This document shows, piece by piece, positions 1-7,276 of a stretch of DNA of 64,000 nucleotides. The stretch is from NCBI GenBank assembly GCA_946554445.1, contig CAMNSD010000011.1, positions 56,368-120,367 on the forward strand, read 5' to 3'. How positions within the stretch are numbered: the first letter of the stretch is position 1; each line of letters starts with the position of its first letter. Source of the stretch: an uncultured Lachnospiraceae bacterium (GTDB lineage: Bacteria; Bacillota; Clostridia; Lachnospirales; Lachnospiraceae). The position numbers and the translations under genes were made by a program. The notes under the pieces are model-generated. The model was not told the DNA's origin, did no database searches, and worked only from the letters and a program-made list of their open reading frames with translations.

Positions 1-1731
1 GTAATAGACTACGAATCCGGGTTTGGCCCCGGCCGGTTTTTTCACATGTTTTTTCTGGATATAGTCAATTTCTACCTTATCCTGCTCGCGGCCTTTGGAG
101 TAGTAAGCGGCGAGTTTTGCGGCTTCCTCGAAAGCGCGGTCGGGGACTTCCTTCCCATCTGTTTTTAAAATCACATGGGAGCCGGGGATCTGCTTGGCAT
201 GGAACCACCAGTCGCCGCCGGAAGCGAATTTAAAGGTCAGGTCATCGTTCTGATAATTGTTCTTACCCACATACAGATGGAAACCATCACTGCTTAAGTA
301 GTGGAAGGGTTTGCTGGTGATCTTCACCTTTTTCGTGCCGCCCTTGCGGCGGATGTATCCGCTCTCGATTAGTTCTTCTTTAATCTGGACTAAATCTTCC
401 TCTTGCATGGCGATATCCAGGGCTGCCAAAATGGATTCCAGATGCGTGATTTCTTGTTTGACTTGTATGGTCAATTCAGACAGGGCTTCATATGTTCGTT
501 TGAGTTTTCCGTATTTATCAAAATATACTTTGGCATTTTCCTGGGGGGAGAGCGTTGTGTCCAGGGGAATGTCAATCATCTCATTTGTATAGTAATTAAG
601 CGCCTGCAGAGATTTGGCGCCCGGTTCCACGTTGTATCCGTAAGTATTCAACAGTTCGCCGTAAACTTTGTATTTGTCCTTTTTTTCGGTATCCTGCATC
701 TGTTTCATCTGCAGATCGTATTTCTTCACATTGCGCTCTAGAGCGGTCTGCACGATCTTGCGCAGATCCACGGACTTTTGACGAATCCGGGTTATGATAT
801 TGCGCTGGGCGTAATAGTGTTCTAGCAGGGTACTGATGGAATCGAACTCCTGTGTCTGCTTGTCCGCATAAAGTGTCAGGGGAAGCGCTGCAAATTCAAT
901 GGGCTTTGGCCCCTCATAGATGATGACGGGGGCAAAGTCTTGCGCTTTAACGCTGGCCATTATATCGCAGAACACAGTATGAACGGCAGGCAGAGCAGGC
1001 CCATCAGGCAAAAGGCTTGCGGGCACATCCGCTCCGCTATCTGCGGCCAGTACATTGGCAGGCAGATCGGCGTCCACTCCGGCACGGTAGCAGATTTCCT
1101 GCGCAATCACAGGAGAAAGGCCGGTGTAAGAGGTATACAGCGCCTTATATAAAGGCATTGGTTTGGTCTGCATATTCGCCCGAAAAGTCTCATAAGACAA
1201 AAGGGCATCATCCAGGGGATTTTCCTTTTCCTGGGTTTTAGGAATAAAATAGGTCCTTCCCGGCAGCACTTCGCGCACGGAACTGATCATGCCAGAGATA
1301 TGTTTGATGCTGTCGATGATTTTATCATCCATGTCACAGAAGATGATGTTGCTGTGCTTACCCATGATTTCAATGATCAGTTTCTTACGGCAGACGTCGC
1401 CCAGTTCGTTCAGGTGTTCCAGTTCCAGATGAATGATGCGCTCCAGGCCGGGCTGGGTGATACCTACGATTTTGGCGTTCTGTAGATGCTTGCGCAGCAA
1501 CATGCAGAATCCCGGCGCAGTCATGGGACTGGGCTTGTTGGTCTCCGTCAGATAGACCAGAGGGAGGGAAGCGTCTGCAGACAAAAAGAGCCTGTACTGG
1601 GTGCTGTGATTTTTGATGGTTAAGAGCAATTCGTCGCTCTCCGGCTGGGCAATCTTATAGATTCGTCCGCCTAAAAGGGTTTGCTGCAGTTCACTTGTGA
1701 TACCTGCTATGGTAATGCCGTCAAAAGCCAT
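1..1731 (-). CDS. rqcH: NFACT-family ribosome quality control protein RqcH (Rqc2 homolog), 3' end outside window
   Basis: The reverse strand reads open from an ATG at 1731 to base 1, 577 codons with no stop. The N-terminus (MAFDGITIAGITSEL) and the C-terminal stretch ending KPAGAKPGFVVYY are typical of the NFACT/fibronectin-binding family, which is usually about 580 residues, so only about ten residues are missing. In Firmicutes this protein binds 60S-equivalent stalled 50S-peptidyl-tRNA complexes and directs C-terminal alanine tailing of the stalled peptide. The order seen is the NFACT-N domain, the coiled-coil middle and the NFACT-R domain near the window edge. It is divergent from yicC. 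Function is inferred from family membership; older annotations call it fibronectin-binding protein. Confidence 0.9.
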   Translation of the reverse strand, partial: MAFDGITIAGITSELQQTLLGGRIYKIAQPESDELLLTIKNHSTQYRLFLSADASLPLVYLTETNKPSPMTAPGFCMLLRKHLQNAKIVGITQPGLERIIHLELEHLNELGDVCRKKLIIEIMGKHSNIIFCDMDDKIIDSIKHISGMISSVREVLPGRTYFIPKTQEKENPLDDALLSYETFRANMQTKPMPLYKALYTSYTGLSPVIAQEICYRAGVDADLPANVLAADSGADVPASLLPDGPALPAVHTVFCDIMASVKAQDFAPVIIYEGPKPIEFAALPLTLYADKQTQEFDSISTLLEHYYAQRNIITRIRQKSVDLRKIVQTALERNVKKYDLQMKQMQDTEKKDKYKVYGELLNTYGYNVEPGAKSLQALNYYTNEMIDIPLDTTLSPQENAKVYFDKYGKLKRTYEALSELTIQVKQEITHLESILAALDIAMQEEDLVQIKEELIESGYIRRKGGTKKVKITSKPFHYLSSDGFHLYVGKNNYQNDDLTFKFASGGDWWFHAKQIPGSHVILKTDGKEVPDRAFEEAAKLAAYYSKGREQDKVEIDYIQKKHVKKPAGAKPGFVVYY

Positions 1732-1768
1732 GATGGTTTCGTCCTTTTCTTATGGTATAGGAAGGTGT

Positions 1769-1822
1769 CGAGTCCGCGAAGCGGATCTCGCAAAGTTAAT
1801 TTGCGAAGCAAATTTACTTTTG
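1769..1822. repeat. Two-hairpin intergenic element with GAA triloops
   Basis: Two adjacent inverted repeats lie between rqcH and yicC. The first pairs CGAG with CTCG and TCCGC with GCGGA around a GAA loop at 1778-1780. The second pairs AATTTGC with GCAAATT around GAA at 1805-1807, extended by CAAA...TTTG. The reverse complement aligns over about 50 bases with 28556-28607 between gap and pgk, with compensating changes inside the stems. It is not followed by a T-run, so it does not look like a simple terminator for either gene. Confidence 0.75.
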
Positions 1823-1877
1823 TTATTGTACAATAAGCGGGCATATTTTTCAATCGTGGATGCTTTTTCTCTATTTC

Positions 1878-1906
1878 TTGACTATATGCGGGGATTCCTC
1901 TATAAT
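1878..1906 (+). promoter_or_regulatory. Sigma-A promoter of the yicC operon
   Basis: TTGACT (1878-1883) and TATAAT (1901-1906) are separated by 17 bases. Transcription would start near 1913, which argues against an upstream in-frame start at 1912 and for yicC starting at 1969. Confidence 0.85.
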
Positions 1907-1968
1907 AAAAAATGTACGCGTGGGTCTATCTGTACGTATACCTACAACAGAAAAGGAAGAAGACGATA

Positions 1969-2847
1969 ATGATAAAAAGCATGACCGGGTTCGGGAGATG
2001 TGAAGTGGCGGAAGGGGAACGGAAGATTACGGTGGAGATGAAATCCGTCAATCACAGATATTTGGATGTCAATGTTAAGATGCCCAAGAAACTGAATTTT
2101 TTTGAGGCAGCAATTCGCAGTGAGTTAAAGAACTATATCCAGAGGGGCAAGGTAGATATCTTTATCAGCTATGAGGATCTTTCGGAGTCCAATGTGTGTG
2201 TGAAGTACAACAAAGACCTTGCGAAGGAATATGTCAGATATCTGTCTCAGATGGCGGAAGATTTTTCCCTGGACAATGATATCCGTGTATCCATTCTTTC
2301 CAGATATCCGGAAGTGCTGACCATGGAGGAACAGACCATTGACGAGGAAGAGCTCTGGCTGTTTTTAGACAAGGCGGTCAAGGGAGCGGCAGAGTCTTTT
2401 GTGGAGACCAGGATCAAAGAGGGAGAGAATATCCGGGACGATCTGGTTGCAAAGCTGGACGCCATGCTTTCCCATGTGGATTTCATCGAGTCCCGTTCTC
2501 CGCAGATTATTGCAGAGTATAAGCAGAAACTGAAAGATAAAGTAAGGGAGCTTTTAGAAGATACGCAGATTGAGGAGGGCAGACTTCTGACGGAAGTGAC
2601 TCTGTTTGCCGATAAGGTGTGTGTGGATGAGGAACTGGTGCGTCTGCGCAGCCATATCGCCACCACCAGAGAGAATCTCGTACAGGGAGGCAGCGTGGGG
2701 CGTAAGCTGGATTTCCTGGCCCAGGAGATGAACCGGGAGGCCAATACCATTCTCTCGAAAGCCAGTGACCTGGAAATTTCCAATCGTGCGATCGAACTTA
2801 AGACAGAGATTGAGAAAGTCAGGGAGCAGATACAGAATATTGAATAG
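1969..2847 (+). CDS. yicC: YicC/YloC-family endoribonuclease
   Basis: The 292-residue product starts MIKSMTGFGR, the signature of the YicC/YloC family, and has the conserved C-terminal DUF1732 region (EGRLLTE, LDFLAQEMNRE, KTEIEKVREQIQNIE). YicC proteins are endoribonucleases with roles in RNA turnover; the exact substrates here are unknown. The ATG at 1969 is chosen because AAGGAAGAAG precedes it at good spacing and because an earlier in-frame ATG falls at the transcription start. It is first in an operon with remA, gmk and rpoZ, a gene order common in Clostridia and Bacilli. Confidence 0.92.
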   Translation: MIKSMTGFGRCEVAEGERKITVEMKSVNHRYLDVNVKMPKKLNFFEAAIRSELKNYIQRGKVDIFISYEDLSESNVCVKYNKDLAKEYVRYLSQMAEDFSLDNDIRVSILSRYPEVLTMEEQTIDEEELWLFLDKAVKGAAESFVETRIKEGENIRDDLVAKLDAMLSHVDFIESRSPQIIAEYKQKLKDKVRELLEDTQIEEGRLLTEVTLFADKVCVDEELVRLRSHIATTRENLVQGGSVGRKLDFLAQEMNREANTILSKASDLEISNRAIELKTEIEKVREQIQNIE

Positions 2848-2856
2848 AGGTTACAG

Positions 2857-3117
2857 ATGGGCAGACTGATTCATATAGGATTCGGTAATGTGGTCAATAC
2901 GGGAAAAATCATCGCCATTGTGAGTCCCGATTCTGCGCCGGTCAAACGTATGGTGCAGAAGGCAAAGGAGACAGGGATGGCGATCGACGCCACACAGGGA
3001 CGCAAGACGAAGGCGGTGCTGGTGATGGAGAACAGCCAGATCGTCCTGTCGGCGCTTCTCCCGGAGACCATATCAGGAAGAGCACAGACAGAGGGCGGGC
3101 AGACAGATGAATCGTAA
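2857..3117 (+). CDS. remA: RemA-type extracellular matrix regulator (DUF370)
   Basis: The 86-residue protein begins MGRLIHIGFGNVV and contains ATQGRKTKAV, both characteristic of the RemA/DUF370 family. In Bacillus subtilis RemA is a DNA-binding activator of biofilm matrix and osmoprotection genes; in Clostridia it is often annotated only by domain. It starts nine bases after yicC and its 3' end overlaps gmk by 11 bases, so it is translationally linked with the guanylate kinase. A biofilm role in this organism is inference from the family. Confidence 0.9.
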   Translation: MGRLIHIGFGNVVNTGKIIAIVSPDSAPVKRMVQKAKETGMAIDATQGRKTKAVLVMENSQIVLSALLPETISGRAQTEGGQTDES

Positions 3118-3730
3118 AGGAATTTTGGTTGTTGTTTCCGGATTTTCCGGAGCCGGTAAGGGCACCCTGATGAAAAAACTGGTACAGGAATACGATAACT
3201 ATGCGTTGTCCATTTCCGCTACCACCAGAACCCCCAGACCGGGCGAAGAGAATGGCAGGGAATATTTCTTTGTGACAAGGGAAGAGTTTGAAAAACGGAT
3301 TGCTGATGATGCACTGGTGGAATATGCCTGCTACTGCGACAATTACTATGGGACACCCAGGGATTACGTGGAGCAGCATCTTGAGCAGGGACATGATGTA
3401 ATCCTGGAGATTGAGATACAGGGAGCCCTTAAGATCAAAGGGAAATATCCGGATGCGCTGCTGTTGTTCGTGATGCCGCCGAGTGCGGCGGAACTTCATC
3501 GCAGGTTATCCGGCAGGGGCACGGAGACGAAGGAAGTGATAGAGCAGAGACTTCATCGTGCCGTTCAGGAAGCACAGGGTATTGAGAAGTATGATTACAT
3601 TGTGATCAATGATGATCTGGATACCTGTGTGGAGGAACTTCATGGGATCATCACTGCGGCGCATAATACGCCGCTAAGGAATGAGGAGTTTATAGAAAAA
3701 ATGAGAATGGAACTGGAAGGAGAAGAGTAA
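3107..3730 (+). CDS. gmk: Guanylate kinase
   Basis: This 207-residue protein phosphorylates GMP to GDP with ATP. The P-loop GFSGAGKGTL lies near residues 12-21, followed by the GMP-binding segment TTRTPRPGEENGREYFF. The length matches bacterial Gmk (about 205 residues). Its ATG lies inside remA and its stop overlaps the rpoZ start by one base (TAATG), so the three genes are tightly coupled. The order remA-gmk-rpoZ is the standard one in Firmicutes. Confidence 0.97.
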   Translation: MNRKGILVVVSGFSGAGKGTLMKKLVQEYDNYALSISATTRTPRPGEENGREYFFVTREEFEKRIADDALVEYACYCDNYYGTPRDYVEQHLEQGHDVILEIEIQGALKIKGKYPDALLLFVMPPSAAELHRRLSGRGTETKEVIEQRLHRAVQEAQGIEKYDYIVINDDLDTCVEELHGIITAAHNTPLRNEEFIEKMRMELEGEE

Positions 3731-4056
3731 TGTTACATCCATCTTATGCAGATTTGATCAAGGTAGTGAACAGTGAAGTGGAGGAGGGGGAAGATCCCGT
3801 AGTAACCAGCAGATATTCTATCGTGATGGCAACTTCCAAGCGGGCGAGACAGATTATCGCCGGCGATGATGAACTGGTAGACTGCAAGGGAAAGAAACCG
3901 CTCTCCGTGGCAGTGGAGGAATTAAGCCAGGGTAAGATTAAGATATTAAATGAGGATGCGTTGGAAGAGGAAGTTTTGGCGGAGGAGACAGCGCAGGAGG
4001 AGGCTTCGGCAGAAGAAACTGCGCAGGCGGAGCCGGCGGCTGAAATAGAGCAGTAA
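3730..4056 (+). CDS. rpoZ: DNA-directed RNA polymerase omega subunit
   Basis: The 108-residue product carries the omega core: MLHPSYADLIK at the start and SRYSIVMATSKRARQI near residues 27-42. It assists folding of beta-prime and assembly of RNA polymerase. The tail after about residue 80 is a low-complexity Glu/Ala repeat (EETAQ/EEASA units), an acidic extension beyond the usual 65-75 residue core, which is frequent in Clostridia. The start codon overlaps the gmk stop, indicating translational coupling. Confidence 0.94.
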   Translation: MLHPSYADLIKVVNSEVEEGEDPVVTSRYSIVMATSKRARQIIAGDDELVDCKGKKPLSVAVEELSQGKIKILNEDALEEEVLAEETAQEEASAEETAQAEPAAEIEQ

Positions 4057-4067
4057 GGTCGTATTAT

Positions 4068-5411
4068 ATGAATGAAAAAATCATGTTTATCTCCCTGGGA
4101 TGCGATAAGAATCTGGTGGATTCGGAACAGATGCTAGGATTGCTTGCTGAGAGCGGGTATACCTTTACCGATGATGAGCGGGAAGCGGACGCGGTAGTGA
4201 TCAACACCTGTTGTTTTATCAACGATGCCAAGCAGGAGAGTATCGATACGATCCTGGAGATGGCCGAACTCAGAAAGAGTGGGGATATTGAAGCTTTGAT
4301 CGTGGCAGGATGTCTGGCAGAGCGTTACCGGGAGGAAATCCAGAAAGAGATTGAGGAAGTGGATGCTGTCATTGGCACCATGGCCATCGATGAGATCGTA
4401 AGAACGCTCCAGGATGTGCTGGCCGGAAAGCGGGAGAATCATTATCAGAGTCTGGACAGAAAGCCGCTTGCAGGATTACGCCGTGTGGTGACTACAGGCG
4501 GTCATTTTGCTTATCTGAAAATTGCGGAGGGCTGTGATAAGCGCTGCACTTACTGTATTATTCCGCGAATCCGCGGCGGATACAGGAGCGTGCCCATGGA
4601 CAGTCTGCTCAAAGAGGCGCGGGAACTGGCGGCAGGGGGCGTGAAGGAACTGATTCTGGTGGCGCAGGAAACAACCCTGTACGGGATGGATCTTTATGGG
4701 CATAAGGCGCTTCCAGAATTGCTTCGTAAGTTATGCGAGATAGACGATTTGTATTGGATTCGAATTTTATACTGCTACCCGGAAGAGATAGACCAGGAAT
4801 TGATACAGGTTATAAAAGAGCAAAAAAAGATTTGTCATTATCTGGATTTGCCGGTGCAGCATGCCAGTGATAGGATTTTGAAACGGATGGGACGTCGGAC
4901 AGACCGAAAAGAATTGACTTATATAGTCAATCACCTGCGAGAACAGATCCCGGATATTTGTCTGCGTACCACCCTGATTACGGGCTTTCCCGGGGAGACC
5001 GAAGAAGACCATGAAATTATGATGGATTTTGTGGACGAAATGGCGTTTGACAGGCTGGGGGTATTTCCATATTCCCAGGAAGAGGATACGCCAGCGGCAA
5101 TCATGGACGGTCAGATACCGGAAGATGTCAAAGAAGAACGATATGGGGAACTGATGGCATTGCAGCAGGAAATCGCCTTTGAAGAGGCAGCTGCCATGAC
5201 AGGCCGGGTAGTTACTGCCATGATCGAGGGCAGGGTGGCCGAAGAGGTTGCCTATGTGGCCAGGACCTATAAGGACGCGCCGAATGTGGACGGCTTTTTA
5301 TTTGTTAATACGGACCGGGAATTGATGACCGGTGATTTTGTGCGTGTGAGGATTACTGGTTCTTATGAATATGATCTGATTGGAGAATTGGAAGATGAAT
5401 TTACCGAATAA
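4068..5411 (+). CDS. rimO: Ribosomal protein S12 methylthiotransferase RimO
   Basis: This 447-residue radical-SAM enzyme adds a methylthio group to an Asp of ribosomal protein S12. The N-terminal motif SLGCDKNLVDSE is diagnostic of RimO rather than MiaB. Cysteines at residue 12, in NTCC and in AGCL would hold the auxiliary cluster, and C156, C160 and C163 (CDKRCTYC) the radical-SAM cluster. A TRAM domain closes the C-terminus. It follows rpoZ by 11 bases and its 3' end overlaps pgsA by 17 bases. Confidence 0.96.
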   Translation: MNEKIMFISLGCDKNLVDSEQMLGLLAESGYTFTDDEREADAVVINTCCFINDAKQESIDTILEMAELRKSGDIEALIVAGCLAERYREEIQKEIEEVDAVIGTMAIDEIVRTLQDVLAGKRENHYQSLDRKPLAGLRRVVTTGGHFAYLKIAEGCDKRCTYCIIPRIRGGYRSVPMDSLLKEARELAAGGVKELILVAQETTLYGMDLYGHKALPELLRKLCEIDDLYWIRILYCYPEEIDQELIQVIKEQKKICHYLDLPVQHASDRILKRMGRRTDRKELTYIVNHLREQIPDICLRTTLITGFPGETEEDHEIMMDFVDEMAFDRLGVFPYSQEEDTPAAIMDGQIPEDVKEERYGELMALQQEIAFEEAAAMTGRVVTAMIEGRVAEEVAYVARTYKDAPNVDGFLFVNTDRELMTGDFVRVRITGSYEYDLIGELEDEFTE

Positions 5412-5931
5412 GTTAACAACATTCCGCGTGATACTGATCCCCTTTTTTGTAGTGTTCATGCTGGCGGATGTGACTGCCTTTGACAAATGGATTGCACTGG
5501 CTGTCTTCATTATTGCAAGCCTGACGGATCTTCTGGACGGTCATATCGCAAGGAAGTATAATCTGGTGACGAACTTTGGAAAGTTCATGGATCCTCTGGC
5601 GGATAAACTCTTAGTCTGTTCTGCGCTGATCTGTCTGGTGGCGCTTTCAAAGATTCCGGCTTGGATCGTGATTGTTATTATTGCCAGGGAGTTTATCATC
5701 AGCGGATTTCGTCTGGTGGCTTCCGATAATGGGGTAGTCATTGCGGCCAGTTACTGGGGCAAATTCAAGACGACTTTCCAGATGGTCATGATCTGTCTGA
5801 TGATCGCGGATCTGGAGGCTTTGCGTTTGGTCACGCAGATTGTGATGTGGGCAGCGTTATTATTGACGGTAATCTCATTGGTAGATTATCTGGTTAAAAA
5901 TAAGGACGTGATGAAAGAGAGCGGCAAATAG
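5395..5931 (+). CDS. pgsA: CDP-diacylglycerol--glycerol-3-phosphate phosphatidyltransferase
   Basis: The 178-residue membrane protein starts MNLPNKLTTFRV, the usual PgsA N-terminus, and contains the full CDP-alcohol phosphotransferase motif DGHIAR-x8-G-x3-D-x3-D at about residues 54-77. It makes phosphatidylglycerophosphate, the first committed step to phosphatidylglycerol and cardiolipin. I use the ATG at 5395, not the TTG at 5380, because it matches the family N-terminus. The gene overlaps rimO by 17 bases and precedes cinA, as in many Clostridia. Confidence 0.95.
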   Translation: MNLPNKLTTFRVILIPFFVVFMLADVTAFDKWIALAVFIIASLTDLLDGHIARKYNLVTNFGKFMDPLADKLLVCSALICLVALSKIPAWIVIVIIAREFIISGFRLVASDNGVVIAASYWGKFKTTFQMVMICLMIADLEALRLVTQIVMWAALLLTVISLVDYLVKNKDVMKESGK

Positions 5932-5964
5932 AACGACAGATTGATTGCAAAGAAACGGAGCGTT

Positions 5965-7236
5965 ATGACAGTAGAGATTATTTCGGTTGGAACAGAAATT
6001 TTGTTAGGTAATATTGTGAATACCAACGCCGCATACCTGTCGGAAAAATGTGCGGGGCTCGGTTTGTCCTGCTATTATCAGGATGTGGTCGGGGATAACG
6101 AGGAGAGACTTTTTGAGACCATCAAACTGGCTTTGTCCAGGGCGGATATCCTGCTCTTGTCAGGCGGTCTTGGTCCCACCCAGGATGATCTGACCAAGGA
6201 GGTGGCCGCGAAAGTCCTTGATAAAGAACTATATCTCCATGAGGAGTCGAAGGAGGCAATCCGGAAGTTCTTTGAGGAGAGAGGGATAGAGATTACGGAA
6301 AATAATTGGAAACAGGCCATGGTTCCGGAAGGCTGTATCGTGTTGGATAACCCCAACGGTACGGCGCCGGGTATTATCATGGCGCAGGATAACAAACATG
6401 TGGTGCTGATGCCGGGGCCGCCCAATGAGATGATTCCCATGTTTGAGACATCCGTCATGCCCTACCTGTCCAAGCTACAGTCCTGCGTAATCTATTCGCA
6501 GACCGTGAAAATCTGCGGTGTGGGAGAGAGTAAGGCGGAAAGTATGGTGGCGGATCTGATCGAGGCGCAGGACAATCCAACGATTGCCACTTATGCCAAG
6601 ACCGGGGAGGTGCATCTGCGGGTGACGGCCAGGGCGGAGGATGAGAAGGAAGCCAAGAAACTGATAAAGCCTATGATCAAGGATTTAAAGGGGCGTTTCG
6701 GCAACCATGTTTATACGACGGACGATGAGGTGACGTTGGAGAAAGCGGTGGTGGATCTGCTTGCGGCTAACGGTCTGACAGCTTGTACGGTGGAATCCTG
6801 TACAGGCGGGATGCTGTCCGCAAGACTGATTAATGTGCCGGGTGTTTCGGATGTTTTTAAATCCGGCTATGTCACCTATTCGAATAAATCCAAACGCAGA
6901 CTGTTAGGAATCAAGAAGAATATTCTGCTGAAACACGGAGCGGTCAGCGAGCAGATTGCCAGAGAGATGGCTAGAAGCGCCGCAGCGCTTGCCAAGACAG
7001 ATGTGTGTATCTCTACCACGGGCATCGCTGGTCCTGACGGCGGTTCCCCGGAGAAGCCGGTGGGACTTGTTTATATCGGATGCAATGTGTGTGGCAAGAT
7101 TACTGTGAAGGAATGCCATTTCAGCGGCAGCCGTTCCAAGATTAGGGAGAGCGCTGTTTCAGCGGCATTATCGCTGATGAGGGAGTGTATCTTAGCGTAT
7201 TACAGTGAAGTAACGTTTGGCGGTAAGGAAAAGTAG
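5965..7236 (+). CDS. cinA: CinA-family competence/damage-inducible protein (nicotinamide-nucleotide amidase)
   Basis: The 423-residue product has an N-terminal molybdopterin-binding-like fold (MTVEIISVGTEILLGNIVNTN, with GGLGPTQDD near residue 67) and a C-terminal CinA domain (TVESCTGG, near residue 275, with STTGIAGPDGG). Family members hydrolyse ADP-ribose and/or deamidate nicotinamide mononucleotide in pyridine nucleotide recycling; the cinA name comes from competence co-regulation with recA. The ATG at 5965 is preceded by GGAG and starts the conserved block; a TTG at 5941 in frame is less likely. recA lies 2.2 kb downstream, separated by one gene and a terminator. Confidence 0.94.
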   Translation: MTVEIISVGTEILLGNIVNTNAAYLSEKCAGLGLSCYYQDVVGDNEERLFETIKLALSRADILLLSGGLGPTQDDLTKEVAAKVLDKELYLHEESKEAIRKFFEERGIEITENNWKQAMVPEGCIVLDNPNGTAPGIIMAQDNKHVVLMPGPPNEMIPMFETSVMPYLSKLQSCVIYSQTVKICGVGESKAESMVADLIEAQDNPTIATYAKTGEVHLRVTARAEDEKEAKKLIKPMIKDLKGRFGNHVYTTDDEVTLEKAVVDLLAANGLTACTVESCTGGMLSARLINVPGVSDVFKSGYVTYSNKSKRRLLGIKKNILLKHGAVSEQIAREMARSAAALAKTDVCISTTGIAGPDGGSPEKPVGLVYIGCNVCGKITVKECHFSGSRSKIRESAVSAALSLMRECILAYYSEVTFGGKEK

Positions 7237-7276
7237 AGGGCGAGAGGGAGTTTTTTAGGAAAATGGAGGGAAACAA

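Noticed and set aside
311..1485. Several plus-strand open frames opposite rqcH
   Set aside because: The minus strand encodes one continuous NFACT protein over the whole stretch.
1912..1968. Extended N-terminus of yicC from ATG 1912
   Set aside because: It begins at the predicted transcription start and the extra residues do not match the family.
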